64,000 nucleotides of DNA from the NCBI GenBank assembly GCA_035937155.1, contig DASYVJ010000096.1:3792-67791 (forward strand), read 5' to 3'. How positions within the stretch are numbered: position 1 is the first letter of the stretch; the number at the start of each line of letters is the position of its first letter. Made by a program: the position numbers and the translations under genes. The notes beneath the pieces were generated by a model. It was not told where the DNA came from. It did no database searches and worked only from the letters and a program-made list of their open reading frames with translations. Of the stretch, positions 53,577 through 62,375 are shown piece after piece. This stretch comes from Palsa-870 sp035937155. Its GTDB lineage: Bacteria > Chloroflexota > Dormibacteria > Dormibacterales > Dormibacteraceae.

Positions 53577-56423
53577 ATGACCCGGCGCTATCGGCCGTTC
53601 GATCCCTTCGAGCGCGGCGGCCCATTCGAGGGCGGCCGGGAGATCCGAATCCCCAGGCCGCCACGCCGGTTCTGGTTCGGCGCCGCGCTCTTCGGCCTGG
53701 CGTTTCTAGTGTTCGTACTGGCCAGCCCCATCGTGTGGTTCTTCACCGAGATGCAGTGGTACAGCGGGCTCGGCTTCAGGGATGTCTTCACCACGCGCCT
53801 GTGGCTGCAAACCGGGCTCTTCGTCGCGAGCCTCGCCGTTTCATTCATCTATCTCGCGATCAATGTTGCAATCGCGCTGCGCGTGCGCTCAGGGCCGGGC
53901 CTTCGCGCGGTGGGGATCCGGCGCTCCTCCATTCGGAGCGCGGTCGGCATCATCGGTCTGCTTGGCGCCGGCCTTATCGCGCTCATCCTGTCGGGCGGAG
54001 CCGGCACGCAGTGGCAGACGCTTGCGCTCTTCCAACATGCATCGCCGACCGGCACCATCGACCCGGTCCTCGGCCAGGACGTTTCCTTCTACCTGCTGAC
54101 GCTGCCGTTCCTGCACTCGGTTGCCAACTGGTCGTTGGGTCTCGACTTCATGAGCGTCCTCTTGATCGGCGCCCTTTACGCGTGGCGAGGCGACACGTTC
54201 GATCTGAATCTCAACCCACGCGCTGTGGCTCATCTCTCGGTCCTGCTCGGCATTTTTGCCGTCACCCTCGCGGCGTGGACGTGGCTCGGCCGGTACGACC
54301 TGATGTACGCGCATAACAGCACTGTCGTTTGGGGCGCCGCCTACACGGACGTCAACGCCAGGCTGCCCCTTTATTCGTTCCAGGCCGGTGCCGGGATCGT
54401 TCTTGCCGGCGCCCTGTTCGTCAATGCGTGGCTGAGGCGAATCTGGCTGCCGGTCGCGGCAGCCGGCGTCTGGGTGGCCATGCTCGTCATCGGGCAGATC
54501 TACCCCGGCATCGTGCAGAGCTTTTTCGTCACGCCAAGCGCTCAGTCTTACGAGCTTCCGTACATCGCCCGCGAGATCACCGGCACGCGCGCCGCGTACG
54601 GGCTTTCCAACGTGACGACGAGCAACTTCACCGGCGATCAGCCGCTCACCTTGAAGGACGTGCAGAGCGACCGGGTCACCGTCAACAACCTGCGGCTCTG
54701 GGACTACACCCCGCTCAAAGACACCTACGAACAGCTTCAGACGATCCGCACCTACTACACGTTCAATGACATCGACATCGACCGCTACATCATTGGAGGC
54801 CTGTATCAGCAGCTCGAGATAAGCGCCCGGGAATTCGACCCCTCCAGGCTCGCGGCATCTGCGCAGCAATGGGTCAACCAGCACCTCGTGTATACCCACG
54901 GCTACGGTGTCGCCGCGAGCCCGGTCAATGCGGTGGTCGGCGAAGGCCTGCCCGACTACGTCGTCAAAGACGTGCCTCCGACCGGATCGCTGCCGGTAAC
55001 GCAGCCTGCAATCTACTTTGGCGAGATCACCAACACGTATGCCATCGCGCCTTCCGCCACCAAAGAGTTCGACTACCCACAGGGTAGCCAGGACGTGTTC
55101 ACCACCTATACCGGTACGCATGGCGTGCAGATGAGCGAGCTCAACAAGGCGCTGTGGTCGCTCAAGCTGGGCGATTTCAACCTGCTGGTATCGAGCCAGG
55201 TCAACGGCCAGTCGCAAATGCTGTACCGGAGAAACATCCTGCAGCGCGCCTCAGAGCTCGCGCCGTTCCTCACCTTCGACGGCGACCCATATGTCGTCGT
55301 GGTCGATGGCAAGGCCTACTGGATCCTGGACGCCTACACGACGGGCTCCACCTACCCCTACTCGCAGACGGTTACCTTCCAGGGAGCCAACGACATCAAC
55401 TACATCCGCAACTCGGTCAAGGTGGTCGTCGACGCGTACGAGGGCACCGTCGACTTTTATGTGATCGACCCCAAGGACCCGTTGATCAAGGCCTACCAGG
55501 CCACCTTCCCGTCACTGTTCAAGCCGATCGAGTCGCTGCCCTCCGGCCTGCGTGCTCACCTCCGCGTCCCGGTCGACCTGTTCAACGCCCAGGTCCAGAT
55601 CTATGCCACGTATCACATCTCAGACCCCAGACTCTTCTTCACTCGCGAGGACGTGTGGGACATCCCTACAGCTCAGACGTCGCCGGGGAGCCTCGCCGCG
55701 CCAGTCCAGCCTTACTACGTGCTGTTCCGCCTGCCGGGCGAGACGAACCCCGAGTTCCTGCTGATCATGCCTTTCACGCCGCGCGGCAAGAACAACATGG
55801 TCTCCTGGATGGCTGCGCGCAGCGACGGCTCGCACTACGGCGAGTACGTCTCTTACGTGCTCCCGAAGGACAAGGTCGTCTTCGGACCGCAGCAGGTGGC
55901 GAACCGCATCAACGAGAACCCGGCCATCTCCCGCGACTTCACCCTCTTCCACCAGGCCGGTTCGCAAGTCCTGCAGGGCAACCTGCTGGTGGTTCCAATC
56001 GGCAACTCGTTCCTGTATTTCGAGCCGATCTACCTGCGTGCCAACCAGGCCTCCAGCCTGCCTGAGCTGAAGAAAGTGATCCTCGCCGACTCGGTGAACG
56101 TCGTCTACACGGACACGTTGCAGCAGGCCATCGACCAGCTGGTGGGTACGTCAACCCCGCCGCCGCCAACGACGGCGCCTCCGACCACGTTCACGCCGGC
56201 CCAGGTCATCCAGGTCGCCGACCTGGTGACCCAGGCCAACCTGCACTATGCGGCGGCGTATGCCGCCCTCAGGGCGGGCGACCTCACCACCTTCGCCAAC
56301 GAGATGGCAACGGTCGGGAAACTGCTCGCGCAGCTGCAAGCGCTAACGGGCACCACACCCTCAACATCAGTATCAGCGTCGCCCTCAGCAACGCCAGGCG
56401 CGTCCCCGACCCCGACGCACTAA
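53577..56423 (+). CDS. UPF0182 family large membrane protein
   Basis: The 948-residue protein belongs to UPF0182 (COG1615), large polytopic membrane proteins found mainly in Actinobacteria and relatives, function unknown. Seven hydrophobic segments lie in the first 320 residues (FWFGAALFGLAFLVFVLASPIVWFF, FVASLAVSFIYLAINVAIAL, SAVGIIGLLGAGLIALILSGG, SVLLGIFAVTLAAWTWLG and others); the rest is a long extracytoplasmic domain (YELPYIAREITGTRAAYGL; VTVNNLRLWDYTPLKDTYEQLQTIRTYYTF). The C-terminus is a Pro/Thr-rich linker with STPPPPTTAPP and a helical end. It begins 13 nt after the SDR gene and ends with a 4-nt overlap on the convergent pcm gene. Confidence 0.92.
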   Translation: MTRRYRPFDPFERGGPFEGGREIRIPRPPRRFWFGAALFGLAFLVFVLASPIVWFFTEMQWYSGLGFRDVFTTRLWLQTGLFVASLAVSFIYLAINVAIALRVRSGPGLRAVGIRRSSIRSAVGIIGLLGAGLIALILSGGAGTQWQTLALFQHASPTGTIDPVLGQDVSFYLLTLPFLHSVANWSLGLDFMSVLLIGALYAWRGDTFDLNLNPRAVAHLSVLLGIFAVTLAAWTWLGRYDLMYAHNSTVVWGAAYTDVNARLPLYSFQAGAGIVLAGALFVNAWLRRIWLPVAAAGVWVAMLVIGQIYPGIVQSFFVTPSAQSYELPYIAREITGTRAAYGLSNVTTSNFTGDQPLTLKDVQSDRVTVNNLRLWDYTPLKDTYEQLQTIRTYYTFNDIDIDRYIIGGLYQQLEISAREFDPSRLAASAQQWVNQHLVYTHGYGVAASPVNAVVGEGLPDYVVKDVPPTGSLPVTQPAIYFGEITNTYAIAPSATKEFDYPQGSQDVFTTYTGTHGVQMSELNKALWSLKLGDFNLLVSSQVNGQSQMLYRRNILQRASELAPFLTFDGDPYVVVVDGKAYWILDAYTTGSTYPYSQTVTFQGANDINYIRNSVKVVVDAYEGTVDFYVIDPKDPLIKAYQATFPSLFKPIESLPSGLRAHLRVPVDLFNAQVQIYATYHISDPRLFFTREDVWDIPTAQTSPGSLAAPVQPYYVLFRLPGETNPEFLLIMPFTPRGKNNMVSWMAARSDGSHYGEYVSYVLPKDKVVFGPQQVANRINENPAISRDFTLFHQAGSQVLQGNLLVVPIGNSFLYFEPIYLRANQASSLPELKKVILADSVNVVYTDTLQQAIDQLVGTSTPPPPTTAPPTTFTPAQVIQVADLVTQANLHYAAAYAALRAGDLTTFANEMATVGKLLAQLQALTGTTPSTSVSASPSATPGASPTPTH

Positions 56424-57046
56424 CCGCTTCGCAGGGGCACGAACAGGACCGGGAACAGCGATCGAAAGCCGATCTCGTCGCCGTGCTTCTCATACAGCCG
56501 AAGGTCCTGCGGCTGATCGGGTGAAACGGCCACTGGGATCACCATGCGGCCACCGTCCGCGAGCTGGCCGAGGAGCGCAGGTGGCACCTCGCGCGCAGCG
56601 CAGGCGACAAGGATGATGTCGTAGGGGGCATGCGCCGGCCAGCCGAGAGAGCCGTCCGCCACGGCCACCTCCACGTTGGTGAACCCCAGGCGCGCGAGTC
56701 TCTCGGACGCATGCTCAGCAAGCGCCGGCTCTCGCTCCAGCGTGATGACCTTGCGGCACATCCGGCTCAACACCGCCGCCTGGTAACCCGACCCGGCGCC
56801 CACCTCGAGCGCGATGTCCTCGGGCTTCGGCGCCAGCGCCTGAGTCATCAGCGCGACCACCAGAGGCTGCGAGATCGTCTGGCCGCAGTCAATGGACAGC
56901 GCGCGGTCTTCGTACGCGTGGCGCCGCAACCTCGGCGACAGGAACTCCTCGCGCGGGATCTCAGACATCGCCCGCAGCACGCGCGCGTCTGTAACCCCGT
57001 GGGGCAGCAGCTGCTCGGCCACCATCCTCTGGGCGGGTGTGCCCAT
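56420..57046 (-). CDS. pcm: Protein-L-isoaspartate O-methyltransferase
   Basis: The 208-residue enzyme methylates isoaspartyl residues formed in aged proteins, using SAM, to start their repair. The motifs are PREEFLSPRLRRHAYEDRALSIDCGQTISQPLVVALMTQAL (substrate side), LEVGAGSGYQAAVLSRM (SAM motif I), and VEVAVADGSLGWPAHAPYDIILVACAA. ATG 57046 begins MGTPAQRMVAEQLL; TTG 57061 is in frame. The end overlaps UPF0182 by 4 nt. It is divergent from the HPRT-fusion gene with a gap of about 29 nt. It is functionally related to the isoaspartyl peptidase at 45.7 kb, but not linked. Confidence 0.92.
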   Translation of the reverse strand: MGTPAQRMVAEQLLPHGVTDARVLRAMSEIPREEFLSPRLRRHAYEDRALSIDCGQTISQPLVVALMTQALAPKPEDIALEVGAGSGYQAAVLSRMCRKVITLEREPALAEHASERLARLGFTNVEVAVADGSLGWPAHAPYDIILVACAAREVPPALLGQLADGGRMVIPVAVSPDQPQDLRLYEKHGDEIGFRSLFPVLFVPLRSG

Positions 57047-57074
57047 TAGCGGAGAGTACAATCACACCCGCTCA

Positions 57075-58088
57075 TTGGCGTCGTCCGTCCCGAACCCCGT
57101 CCCGCAGAAATGGCGCCGCCCCGTCAGGCAGCGCTCGCGCCTGGTCAGACGCACAGGCCCCGCACACGCACGCGTGGAGTTCGCCCACCCCTCCGAGCAG
57201 GAGTTCGCGCGCTTCCTCGACTACTACCGAATCCGCTGGGTGTATGAACCGGTGTCATTCCCGATTGCCTGGGAGGGCACGCGGGTCGCCGAGATGTTCA
57301 CGCCCGACTTCTACCTGCCAGAGCACGACATGTACATCGAGCTGACGACCATGAAGCAGTCCCTAGTCACGCCGAAGAATCGCAAGCTGCGGATGCTTCG
57401 CGAGCTGTATCCGGAGCTCAACGTGCGCCTGCTCTACCGCAAGGATTACCAGCAGCTTCTGGCCAAAGCCGGCTACGGCGCGGTCGAGGTGCAGAACCTG
57501 CGGAAGCAGGACATCGGCTCAATCCTCATCTCGCCCGTCGAGCTCGAAACGCGGGTCAAGGCCCTGGCGCGCAAGATCTCGCGCGACTACCGCGGCGAGT
57601 CGCTCGTCGTCGTGGGCGTGCTCAAAGGCGTCACGTTTTTCCTCGCCGACCTCGCGCGCGGCATCAAGGTTCCCTTCGTCCTCGACTACATCGACCTTCG
57701 GCGCTATGCCGGCGCCCAGCCGCACGAACGGGTGCGCATCGCGCGCGACATCGACTATCCGATCGCCGGCCGGCACGTCTTGCTGGTGGAGGACATCGTG
57801 AACACCGGCCTGACGCTGGATTACGTCCTCTCAGAGTTGCGCGCGCGAGAACCGGCCTCGGTCGAGGTGGTCACGCTGCTGGACCGGCCGCTGCGCCGCC
57901 TGGTCAAAGTTCCGATCCGCTACATCGGCTTTCAGATTCCCAACGACTACGTCGTCGGTTACGGGCTCGACTACAGGGAGCTTTACCGCAACCTTCCTTT
58001 CATCTGCACGCTTCGCACGAGCGTCTTCGACATCGGCACTCCGACCAACCCGGTGCCGCCGGAGGCCCAGGGCCCGCCGGAGGCCTAA
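57075..58088 (+). CDS. Hypoxanthine phosphoribosyltransferase with an N-terminal nuclease-fold-like domain
   Basis: Residues about 160-320 are a type I phosphoribosyltransferase of the HPRT group: ALARKISRDYRGESLVVVGVLKGVTFFLADLARG, the PRPP loop HVLLVEDIVNTGLTLDYVL, and VVGYGLDYRELYRNLPFI. It salvages hypoxanthine or guanine to IMP/GMP. Residues about 35-135 are extra: EFAHPSEQEFARFLDYYRIRWVYEPVSFP, TPDFYLPEHDMYIELTTMK, NRKLRMLRELYPELNVRLLYRKDY. This looks like a restriction-endonuclease-like (PD-(D/E)xK / DUF559-like) core, with PDF and IEL as possible acidic residues. The fusion is unusual. TTG 57075 is the most likely start; GTG 57174 would keep most of the extra domain. No Shine-Dalgarno is visible. 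Confidence 0.82.
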   Translation: MASSVPNPVPQKWRRPVRQRSRLVRRTGPAHARVEFAHPSEQEFARFLDYYRIRWVYEPVSFPIAWEGTRVAEMFTPDFYLPEHDMYIELTTMKQSLVTPKNRKLRMLRELYPELNVRLLYRKDYQQLLAKAGYGAVEVQNLRKQDIGSILISPVELETRVKALARKISRDYRGESLVVVGVLKGVTFFLADLARGIKVPFVLDYIDLRRYAGAQPHERVRIARDIDYPIAGRHVLLVEDIVNTGLTLDYVLSELRAREPASVEVVTLLDRPLRRLVKVPIRYIGFQIPNDYVVGYGLDYRELYRNLPFICTLRTSVFDIGTPTNPVPPEAQGPPEA

Positions 58089-58129
58089 AGGTAGACGCAG
58101 GGACCCGACTGCAGCGTCTCCTGGCCTGG

Positions 58130-58402
58130 ATGTCCCGCCAGGACTTCGCATTTCTCGTCGAAAGCGGCATGCTCAGCCAGGTCGAGCAAATCGTCGTCGA
58201 CGGCCACCGCAGGCTCTACTCGGCGAAGGGGAGGGAGTGGTCGCCACCCATCGCTTACCGGTGGCTCCGCTACGAGGATCCGGCGCCCGTTGCACGCCTC
58301 ATAGACGGCGAAAAGCGGCTGCGGCGGAGGGGGGTTGTGTTCGACGCCGACGCTGTGGACAAAGCCTGGATGGAAGCGTCGAAGAGGGGCTTTTTGAATT
58401 GA
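58130..58402 (+). CDS. Hypothetical protein, 90 aa
   Basis: The protein starts MSRQDFAFLVESGMLSQVEQIVVDGHRRLYSAKGREWSPPIAYRWLRYEDPAPVARLIDGEKRLRRRGVVF and ends SKRGFLN. It has alternating strand and helix-like segments and an even mix of charges, so it is a plausible small soluble protein, but I do not recognise it. It lies 42 nt downstream of the HPRT fusion in the same direction and may be cotranscribed. Confidence 0.5.
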   Translation: MSRQDFAFLVESGMLSQVEQIVVDGHRRLYSAKGREWSPPIAYRWLRYEDPAPVARLIDGEKRLRRRGVVFDADAVDKAWMEASKRGFLN

Positions 58403-58719
58403 AAGGAGGGGTGTGGAGGGCCTGTGGAAAACACATGCCCCAAGCGACCTTCCTGTATACCCTGAAGTCCCCTATGCGTTTTTCGGTTTCCATCCCGGGT
58501 TGCCCCGGACCTTCCACCTACTCGACGTTCGGTATCCTCAGGTTTACCGTACTCAGCCGCTTGGGGCGTCGCGAAAGTTAACAGGCGGTTATGCACGCGT
58601 CAACGGCAAAATTAATCGGACTGCCAGGCAAATCTTTGTGGGGTTGACAGTGCTCGCGGCGATGAATTACAGGGCGGCTTCTAGAATGGGCCGCATCGTC
58701 ATCACAAAGGAGACCTGAC
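58403..58719. other. 317-nt non-coding stretch upstream of the thiolase gene
   Basis: No convincing gene. The stretch has somewhat lower GC than its surroundings, a DnaA-box-like TGTGGAAAA (about 58423-58431, isolated) and, towards the end, promoter-like elements (see 58644-58672) plus the Shine-Dalgarno AAAGGAGAC before ATG 58720. No riboswitch or tRNA is recognised. Confidence 0.4.
58644..58672 (+). promoter_or_regulatory. Sigma-70-like promoter of the thiolase gene
   Basis: TTGACA at 58644-58649 is a perfect -35 consensus; 17 nt later TTACAG (58667-58672) is a weak -10. A second -10-like TAGAAT is at 58682-58687. Either would give a short leader carrying AAAGGAGAC before ATG 58720. Confidence 0.4.
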
Positions 58720-59883
58720 ATGCGCGAAGTCGTCATCGTGGAGGCAGTTCGCTCTCCGATCGGTCGGCGAAACGGAAAGCTCAAGGGCATGCATCCGGTT
58801 GTCCTCGGCTCGCTTGTCCTCCAGGAAATCGTGAGGCGTGCGGCCATTTCACCCGAGCAGGTCGAGGACGTCGTGTTCGGTTGTGTGACCCAGGTCGGCG
58901 AGCAGAGTCTCAACATCGCGCGCAGCGCGTGGCTGACCGCCGGGTTTCCCGTCACCACTCCAGGGACTACGGTTGACCGGCAGTGCGGCTCGAGCCAGCA
59001 GGCCATCCATTTCGCGGCCAATCTCATCCAGTCGGGCGTTTGTGACATCACCATCGCCGGCGGCGTCGAGTCGATGAGCCGCGTACCCATGGGCTCCAAC
59101 GCGGTGTCGCCTGGTACGCCGTTTCCACCCGAGCTGATGGAGCTCTACGACCTCGTCCCACAAGGCATCTCCGCGGAGCTCATCGCGCGGAAGTACGGCA
59201 TCTCTCGCCGTCTGATGGACGAGTTTGGTGTGCGGAGCCATCATCTGGCCAACGAAGCGACCGAGAAAGGTCACTTCAAGTCACAGCTCATGCCAGTCGA
59301 GGTCTCACTCAACGGCAATGGACACACAGAGCTATTCGACAAGGACGAAGGCATCCGCGCGAACGCGAACTACGAGGCTACAGCTGCGCTGAAGCCCGCC
59401 TTCAACCCAGAGCACTCGATCACCGCCGGCAACTCGAGCCAGATCTCTGACGGCGCCGCTGCAGTGCTGCTCATGTCGCTCGAAAAGGCAAAGCAGCTCG
59501 GCCTCAAGCCACGCGCGCGCATCCGAGCGCAGGCTGTCGTAGGCACAGATCCCGTGTTGATGCTCGAGGGTCCCATCCCCAGCACTGCAGCGGTCCTCAA
59601 GCGCGCCGGCCTCGACCTAAAAAGCATCGACCTGTTCGAGGTCAACGAGGCGTTCGCGTCAGTAGTCCTCGCGTGGCAGAAGGAGACCGGCGCCGACATG
59701 GACAAGACGAACGTCAACGGCGGCGCCATCGCCGTCGGCCATCCCCTCGGCGCATCTGGCGCGATCCTCATGAATCGGCTCCTCTACGAGCTCGAGCGCC
59801 GAGACCTGCGCTATGGTCTCGAGACCATGTGCTGCGGCGGAGGGCTGGGCACCGCGACGATCATCGACCGGGTAGTCGAATGA
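58720..59883 (+). CDS. Thiolase, acetyl-CoA C-acyltransferase type
   Basis: The 387-residue enzyme cleaves or forms 3-oxoacyl-CoA. It shows REVVIVEAVRSPIGRRNGKL, the acyl-binding Cys in TTVDRQCGSSQQAIHFAANLI, the two catalytic motifs VNVNGGAIAVGHPLGASGAI-type (here NVNGGAIAVGHPLGASGA) and the C-terminal MCCGGGLGTA with the acid/base Cys. It functions in fatty acid oxidation or in acetoacetyl-CoA metabolism; without neighbouring fad or phb genes, the direction is open. A strong Shine-Dalgarno precedes ATG 58720. The stop overlaps the next gene start (ATGA). Confidence 0.92.
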   Translation: MREVVIVEAVRSPIGRRNGKLKGMHPVVLGSLVLQEIVRRAAISPEQVEDVVFGCVTQVGEQSLNIARSAWLTAGFPVTTPGTTVDRQCGSSQQAIHFAANLIQSGVCDITIAGGVESMSRVPMGSNAVSPGTPFPPELMELYDLVPQGISAELIARKYGISRRLMDEFGVRSHHLANEATEKGHFKSQLMPVEVSLNGNGHTELFDKDEGIRANANYEATAALKPAFNPEHSITAGNSSQISDGAAAVLLMSLEKAKQLGLKPRARIRAQAVVGTDPVLMLEGPIPSTAAVLKRAGLDLKSIDLFEVNEAFASVVLAWQKETGADMDKTNVNGGAIAVGHPLGASGAILMNRLLYELERRDLRYGLETMCCGGGLGTATIIDRVVE

Positions 59884-60275
59884 AGCGCGCGGACAAGGCG
59901 AACCCTTTTGAGTCGCTCAACAGCATCCGGCCTCACCAGCTGGGCCAGGGCATCACTGCACGCGCAATCGAAGCCGAGCGGATGACGATCGCCGTGGTCG
60001 ACCTCGACCCGGGCGCGGTCCTGCCCGAGCACCATCACGAGAACGAGCAGCTCGGTTTCGTCATCGCCGGCAGCATCACGATGAGGATCGGGACCGACCG
60101 ACGCGAGCTTCACGCCGGCGACATGTACACCATACCGTGCGATGTCCCACACGATGCGGTGGCGGGTCCGGAAGGGTGCGTCGTGGCCGATGTCTTCGCA
60201 CCCCCGCGGGCCGACTGGAGGGACATGAAGCGGTCGGACCCAGTGCCAGGGCGCTGGCCAGAGAGGCGCGCCTGA
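59880..60275 (+). CDS. Cupin domain protein
   Basis: The 131-residue protein is a single cupin: LDPGAVLPEHHHENEQLGFVIAGSITMRIG (motif 1, HxH and Glu) and LHAGDMYTIPCDVPHDAVAGPEG (motif 2, His). The metal site is intact. The ATG is inside the thiolase stop (ATGA), so the two are translationally coupled. The reaction is unknown; a link to the thiolase pathway, for example as a dioxygenase on an acid intermediate, is inference. Confidence 0.85.
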   Translation: MKRADKANPFESLNSIRPHQLGQGITARAIEAERMTIAVVDLDPGAVLPEHHHENEQLGFVIAGSITMRIGTDRRELHAGDMYTIPCDVPHDAVAGPEGCVVADVFAPPRADWRDMKRSDPVPGRWPERRA

Positions 60276-60279
60276 GCTC

Positions 60280-60891
60280 TTAGGCCCGAGCCGTCTTGGG
60301 TATCGCCCGCGATAGATCCGGCGAATCCCAGCAGAACCGCAGCGGGCGTTCCTGCCAGTCGCCAGAGTTGAAGATCCCGATCCGCGGCGTCGCGACGACG
60401 CGGCGCTTCGGAGCGCGGTCGTCCAGGACATAGAGCAGCGGCGGCGTGAGCGCAATGCCGTTCTGCGCCCGATCGATATCGAGCGCACGGCATACCAGCC
60501 CCGGACCCCCGCATCGCCCGACGCCGGGACCCGGCTCGAGGGCGCGCACGAGCACCGCCTGCGGCATGCCCTCCGGTCGGGTCACGAAGTTCAGACAGTG
60601 GTGCATTCCGTACGTGAAATACACATAGGCGTGACCTGGGGCTCCGTACATGACTTCGTTGCGTGGGCTGCGTCTGCCCCCGGCGGAGTGAGACGCAAGG
60701 TCGTCGGGCCCTAGATACGCCTCGACCTCGACCAGGCGTCCCCATAGGCGGCGGCCGTCGACCTCCCGGACGAGCACCTTCCCGAGAAGGTCACGCGCGA
60801 CAGTCACCGTCTCGCGATCGAAGAACCGTGGGTCCAGGATCTTGCCCGACGGCACTCCCTCGGGGATAGCGTCAGGCGTGCGCTTCGCCAA
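60280..60891 (-). CDS. 3-methyladenine DNA glycosylase (AAG/MPG family)
   Basis: The 203-residue protein is a monofunctional alkyladenine glycosylase that removes N3-methyladenine, hypoxanthine and other damaged purines. Visible features: DPRFFDRETVTVARDLLGKVLVRE, the catalytic Glu in LVEVEAYLGPDDLASHSAGG, GHAYVYFTYGMHHCLNFVT (intercalating Tyr region) and GGPGLVCRALDIDRAQNG. It completes the alkylation repair set together with the MGMT-Ada protein at 10 kb. ATG 60891 lies inside the upstream GGDEF gene (20-nt overlap), so both are translated together. Confidence 0.92.
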   Translation of the reverse strand: MAKRTPDAIPEGVPSGKILDPRFFDRETVTVARDLLGKVLVREVDGRRLWGRLVEVEAYLGPDDLASHSAGGRRSPRNEVMYGAPGHAYVYFTYGMHHCLNFVTRPEGMPQAVLVRALEPGPGVGRCGGPGLVCRALDIDRAQNGIALTPPLLYVLDDRAPKRRVVATPRIGIFNSGDWQERPLRFCWDSPDLSRAIPKTARA

Positions 60892-62299
60892 CCTTTTTGC
60901 GTCCAGCCTGCCGCCGGCGCTTGTCCACGTAAAGGGCCTTGTCGGCCACCTGGTACATCGCCTGCCAGTCCATGCCCGGCCTCCAGGCCGTGATCCCGAT
61001 GCTGAACTCGACCGCCACGGGCACCTTCTCAGAGCGATTCAAGTCGTCGAGTGACTGCCGGACCCGGGCGCCCACCTCGCGTGCTTCGCGCTCGTCCGCT
61101 TCCGGCATCGCGACGCCGAACTCATCGCCGCCAAGCCGGCCGCAGGTGTCGGTCGCTCGCACGGCTCGCTGAAGCTCCTGGGCGAGCACACGAATCGCCT
61201 CGTCACCGACGTGGTGGCCGAGCGTGTCGTTGATCTCTTTGAGGTTGTCTAGGTCGATCATCATCAAGGCGAGACGGCGCCCATGGCGCTGTGCGGCCGC
61301 GACGGCGCGGTCGATCGCCCGCTCGAACTCAGGCCGGTTGGCTAGGCCGGTCAGGTAGTCCGTCCGGGCCTCGCGCGTGTGCTGTCGCGCGCGGTCCAGC
61401 GCGACCGCGATCTGGTCCGCCACCGCGGCCACGAACTCGAGGTCGCTCGACTCGAACGTCCTGGGCAGCCTCGTCGCCACGGTCATCGCCCCCAGCAGCA
61501 TCCCCTTCGTCCGCAGCTCGGCACGAATCGCGCTCCACTCCCCGGCGATCCTGTCGACGCGGGATTCAGCCGCGCCGGTCGATACCTCCACCACTTTGAC
61601 GAGGCCGGAACGGCCGGACTCGGAGAACTCCTCCTCCTCGCCTGGCTGCATGCCGATGGTCTTCGCGAGCTTCAGCCGGGCGCCCTCGCGGACCCAGACG
61701 GCGCCGGCCTGCAGGCCCAACACCTTGAGCGTTTCGCGCAGGCCAACTTCCGCGATCTCGGTCACATCGAGCGAGCGGCCGAGGGCGCTGGCGATGTGAT
61801 AAAGCCCGTGCAGCTCTGTCTGCCGTGCGCGATGGCGCGTCTCGGTGTAGTCGAGATAGCCGCGGATGAAGCTCGAGTTGAGGTGCTCGATCACGTCCCC
61901 CAGGCGGCTCTGCGCCAGGAGCAGCACCTCGTCCGCGTACTCGCTGCCGCCCACCTCGTCGGTGACGCGCGCTATGACCGACCTCCGAAACACGGCCAGC
62001 CCCTCCATCAGGGACTCGAGAGGAACCCCTTTCTCGGCGTACCGCTTGGACGCCTCGCGAGCAACGGTGTAGTACTCGTGCCATGGCACGCGCGAGTCGG
62101 GCCGAAGTGAGCGGAACAGGATCTCCAGGAAGGCGACGGAGGTCTTGACCAGCTCGTCGACGGTGCCGTCCTTGTGGCTCTGGAGCAGGTCGGGCTCGAT
62201 CGCCCGGACCGATTCGGCCGCGACCAGTCCGCTCTCGGTCGCGTTGGCCGAGAGCCGGTCGGCAAGCTCGCTCAGGAGGTCGCTGGCCCGCTCAGTCAT
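60872..62299 (-). CDS. GGDEF diguanylate cyclase with GAF and helical sensor regions
   Basis: The 475-residue cytoplasmic protein has a helical N-terminal part (about 1-150) resembling RsbRD- or PucR-type sensor regions, a GAF domain (about 165-305: IASALGRSLDVTEIAEVGLRETLKVLGLQAGAVWVREG ... VAAVADQIAVALDRARQHTREARTDYLTGLANRPEF) and a GGDEF domain (about 305-455) with CGRLGGDEFGVAM. The active-site GGDEF is intact, so it should make c-di-GMP in response to a GAF ligand. The RxxD inhibitory site is not obvious. It overlaps the alkyladenine glycosylase gene by 20 nt, an unexpected pairing of second messenger and base-excision repair. Confidence 0.9.
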   Translation of the reverse strand: MTERASDLLSELADRLSANATESGLVAAESVRAIEPDLLQSHKDGTVDELVKTSVAFLEILFRSLRPDSRVPWHEYYTVAREASKRYAEKGVPLESLMEGLAVFRRSVIARVTDEVGGSEYADEVLLLAQSRLGDVIEHLNSSFIRGYLDYTETRHRARQTELHGLYHIASALGRSLDVTEIAEVGLRETLKVLGLQAGAVWVREGARLKLAKTIGMQPGEEEEFSESGRSGLVKVVEVSTGAAESRVDRIAGEWSAIRAELRTKGMLLGAMTVATRLPRTFESSDLEFVAAVADQIAVALDRARQHTREARTDYLTGLANRPEFERAIDRAVAAAQRHGRRLALMMIDLDNLKEINDTLGHHVGDEAIRVLAQELQRAVRATDTCGRLGGDEFGVAMPEADEREAREVGARVRQSLDDLNRSEKVPVAVEFSIGITAWRPGMDWQAMYQVADKALYVDKRRRQAGRKKVGEAHA

Positions 62300-62375
62300 A
62301 TCGGCGCACTATAGAGTGACGCAAGGTCCCGCGCGAACCTGCGCGGCACGCTAATCAAATATGTAAGAGGCATTG

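Noticed and set aside
53889..55217. Minus-strand frame of 442 codons opposite the UPF0182 gene
   Set aside because: Antisense shadow of a strongly supported membrane protein gene; no motif.
58420..58440. Replication origin suggested by DnaA-box-like TGTGGAAAA
   Set aside because: Only one or two loose matches, no AT-rich unwinding region, and no dnaA, dnaN or gyrase genes nearby.
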